Shown piece by piece: positions 63,741 through 64,000 of a DNA stretch of 64,000 nt. The stretch is from assembly GCF_018219455.1 (NCBI RefSeq), contig NZ_CP056122.1, positions 2,232,001-2,296,000 of the forward strand, written 5' to 3'. The notes beneath the pieces were generated by a model, which ran no database searches, was not told the origin of the DNA, and worked only from the letters and a program-made list of their open reading frames with translations. This DNA comes from Moritella sp. 5 (GTDB lineage Bacteria; Pseudomonadota; Gammaproteobacteria; Enterobacterales; Moritellaceae). Position numbers and translations under genes: made by a program. Numbering within the stretch: position 1 is the first letter of the stretch; every line of letters starts with the position of its first letter.

Positions 63741-64000
63741 ATGACGAACATAACTGTAGATAAAGTACCTGTGGTTGACGGTAACGGTAGCCATTTGTTA
63801 ATGATTAGATTAGTTAAACTATTAATTTCGTTTGGCATTCCGCTGTTTTTACTCTCTGTCCCAACCTCACAATTACCCTTTGATAACCTTAGTATTATAC
63901 AACATCGATTGTTAGCCATTTTTGTCCTTGCTGCCTTATTGTGGATCCTCGAACCTGTGCCTGTCTTTGCCACATCGATTTTAATTATAACGCTTGAGTT
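63741..64000 (+). CDS. DASS/SLC13 family anion transporter (partial, 5' end only)
   Basis: The first 86 codons of a gene that runs off the window. After a polar N-terminal tail, the sequence LVKLLISFGIPLFLLSVP and the LAIFVLAALLWILEPVPVFATS segment are typical of the first helices of sodium-coupled dicarboxylate/sulfate (DASS) transporters, with EPVPVFATS the conserved loop before the substrate helix. GAGG lies about 10 bases before the ATG. Substrate unknown. Confidence 0.8.
   Translation, partial: MTNITVDKVPVVDGNGSHLLMIRLVKLLISFGIPLFLLSVPTSQLPFDNLSIIQHRLLAIFVLAALLWILEPVPVFATSILIITLE

Noticed and set aside
1-64000. tRNA, rRNA and CRISPR arrays
   Set aside because: No T-loop signatures (GGTTCGAATCC-like) in a tRNA context, no rRNA-like sequence and no regularly spaced direct repeats of 25-40 bases were found by reading.

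Overview
The window looks like chromosomal DNA of a marine, probably cold-adapted gammaproteobacterium related to Moritella, Shewanella, Vibrio and Psychromonas. This is inferred from gene content (cdd, metG, apbC, udk, dcd, sbcB, htpX, a glycogen cluster, nirBDC, tapT, ycjXF, a DUF2956-type protein and a Tus homologue), the AT-rich sequence and short intergenic hairpins. No tRNA, rRNA or CRISPR array was seen. The species cannot be fixed from sequence alone.

Layout. 0-8 kb: a 2-oxoglutarate oxygenase, then nucleotide and translation housekeeping genes (cdd, rlmI, metG on minus; apbC, udk, dcd on plus). 8-24 kb: a YjiH-like membrane protein, an AsmA-family protein, sbcB, a coiled-coil/SPOR membrane protein, yiiM, tapT, a Gfo/Idh oxidoreductase, a divergent marR/MFS pair with two operator-like palindromes, CBS and TM2 proteins. 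23.5-28 kb: a Tus replication-terminator homologue, a decamer repeat array and a 995-residue secreted di-heme enzyme with glucan-binding-like modules. 28-37 kb: a minus-strand glycogen operon (CBM48 protein, glgB, glgP, glgC, glgA). 37-44 kb: an HD-GYP regulator and nirB-nirD-nirC behind an FNR-like site. 44-53 kb: two DEAD-box helicases flanking a lipoprotein, ycjX-ycjF and yiaW-yiaV.

53-60.6 kb is an accessory island. It holds remnants of IS3-like and IS66-like transposases and four copies of a roughly 90-bp stem-loop repeat. It also carries a small exported protein, a LysM protein split by a C8 homopolymer and followed by a translationally coupled membrane protein (toxin/immunity-like), a 77-residue protein strikingly similar to eukaryotic ubiquitin but without the LRGG tail, and a beta/gamma-crystallin-like protein. 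59-64 kb returns to core-like genes: a CNNM/CorC-type protein, a DUF2956-like protein, a spermidine-synthase-like protein, a 61-residue protein behind a textbook class II FNR promoter, htpX and the start of a DASS transporter.

The most notable observations are the ubiquitin-like gene, the phase-variable-looking LysM toxin candidate, the repeat family bounding the accessory genes, and the di-heme/glucan-binding fusion. Several decayed gene fragments (LysR, outer-membrane protein, HD-GYP paralogue, two transposases) sit in the longer intergenic gaps.
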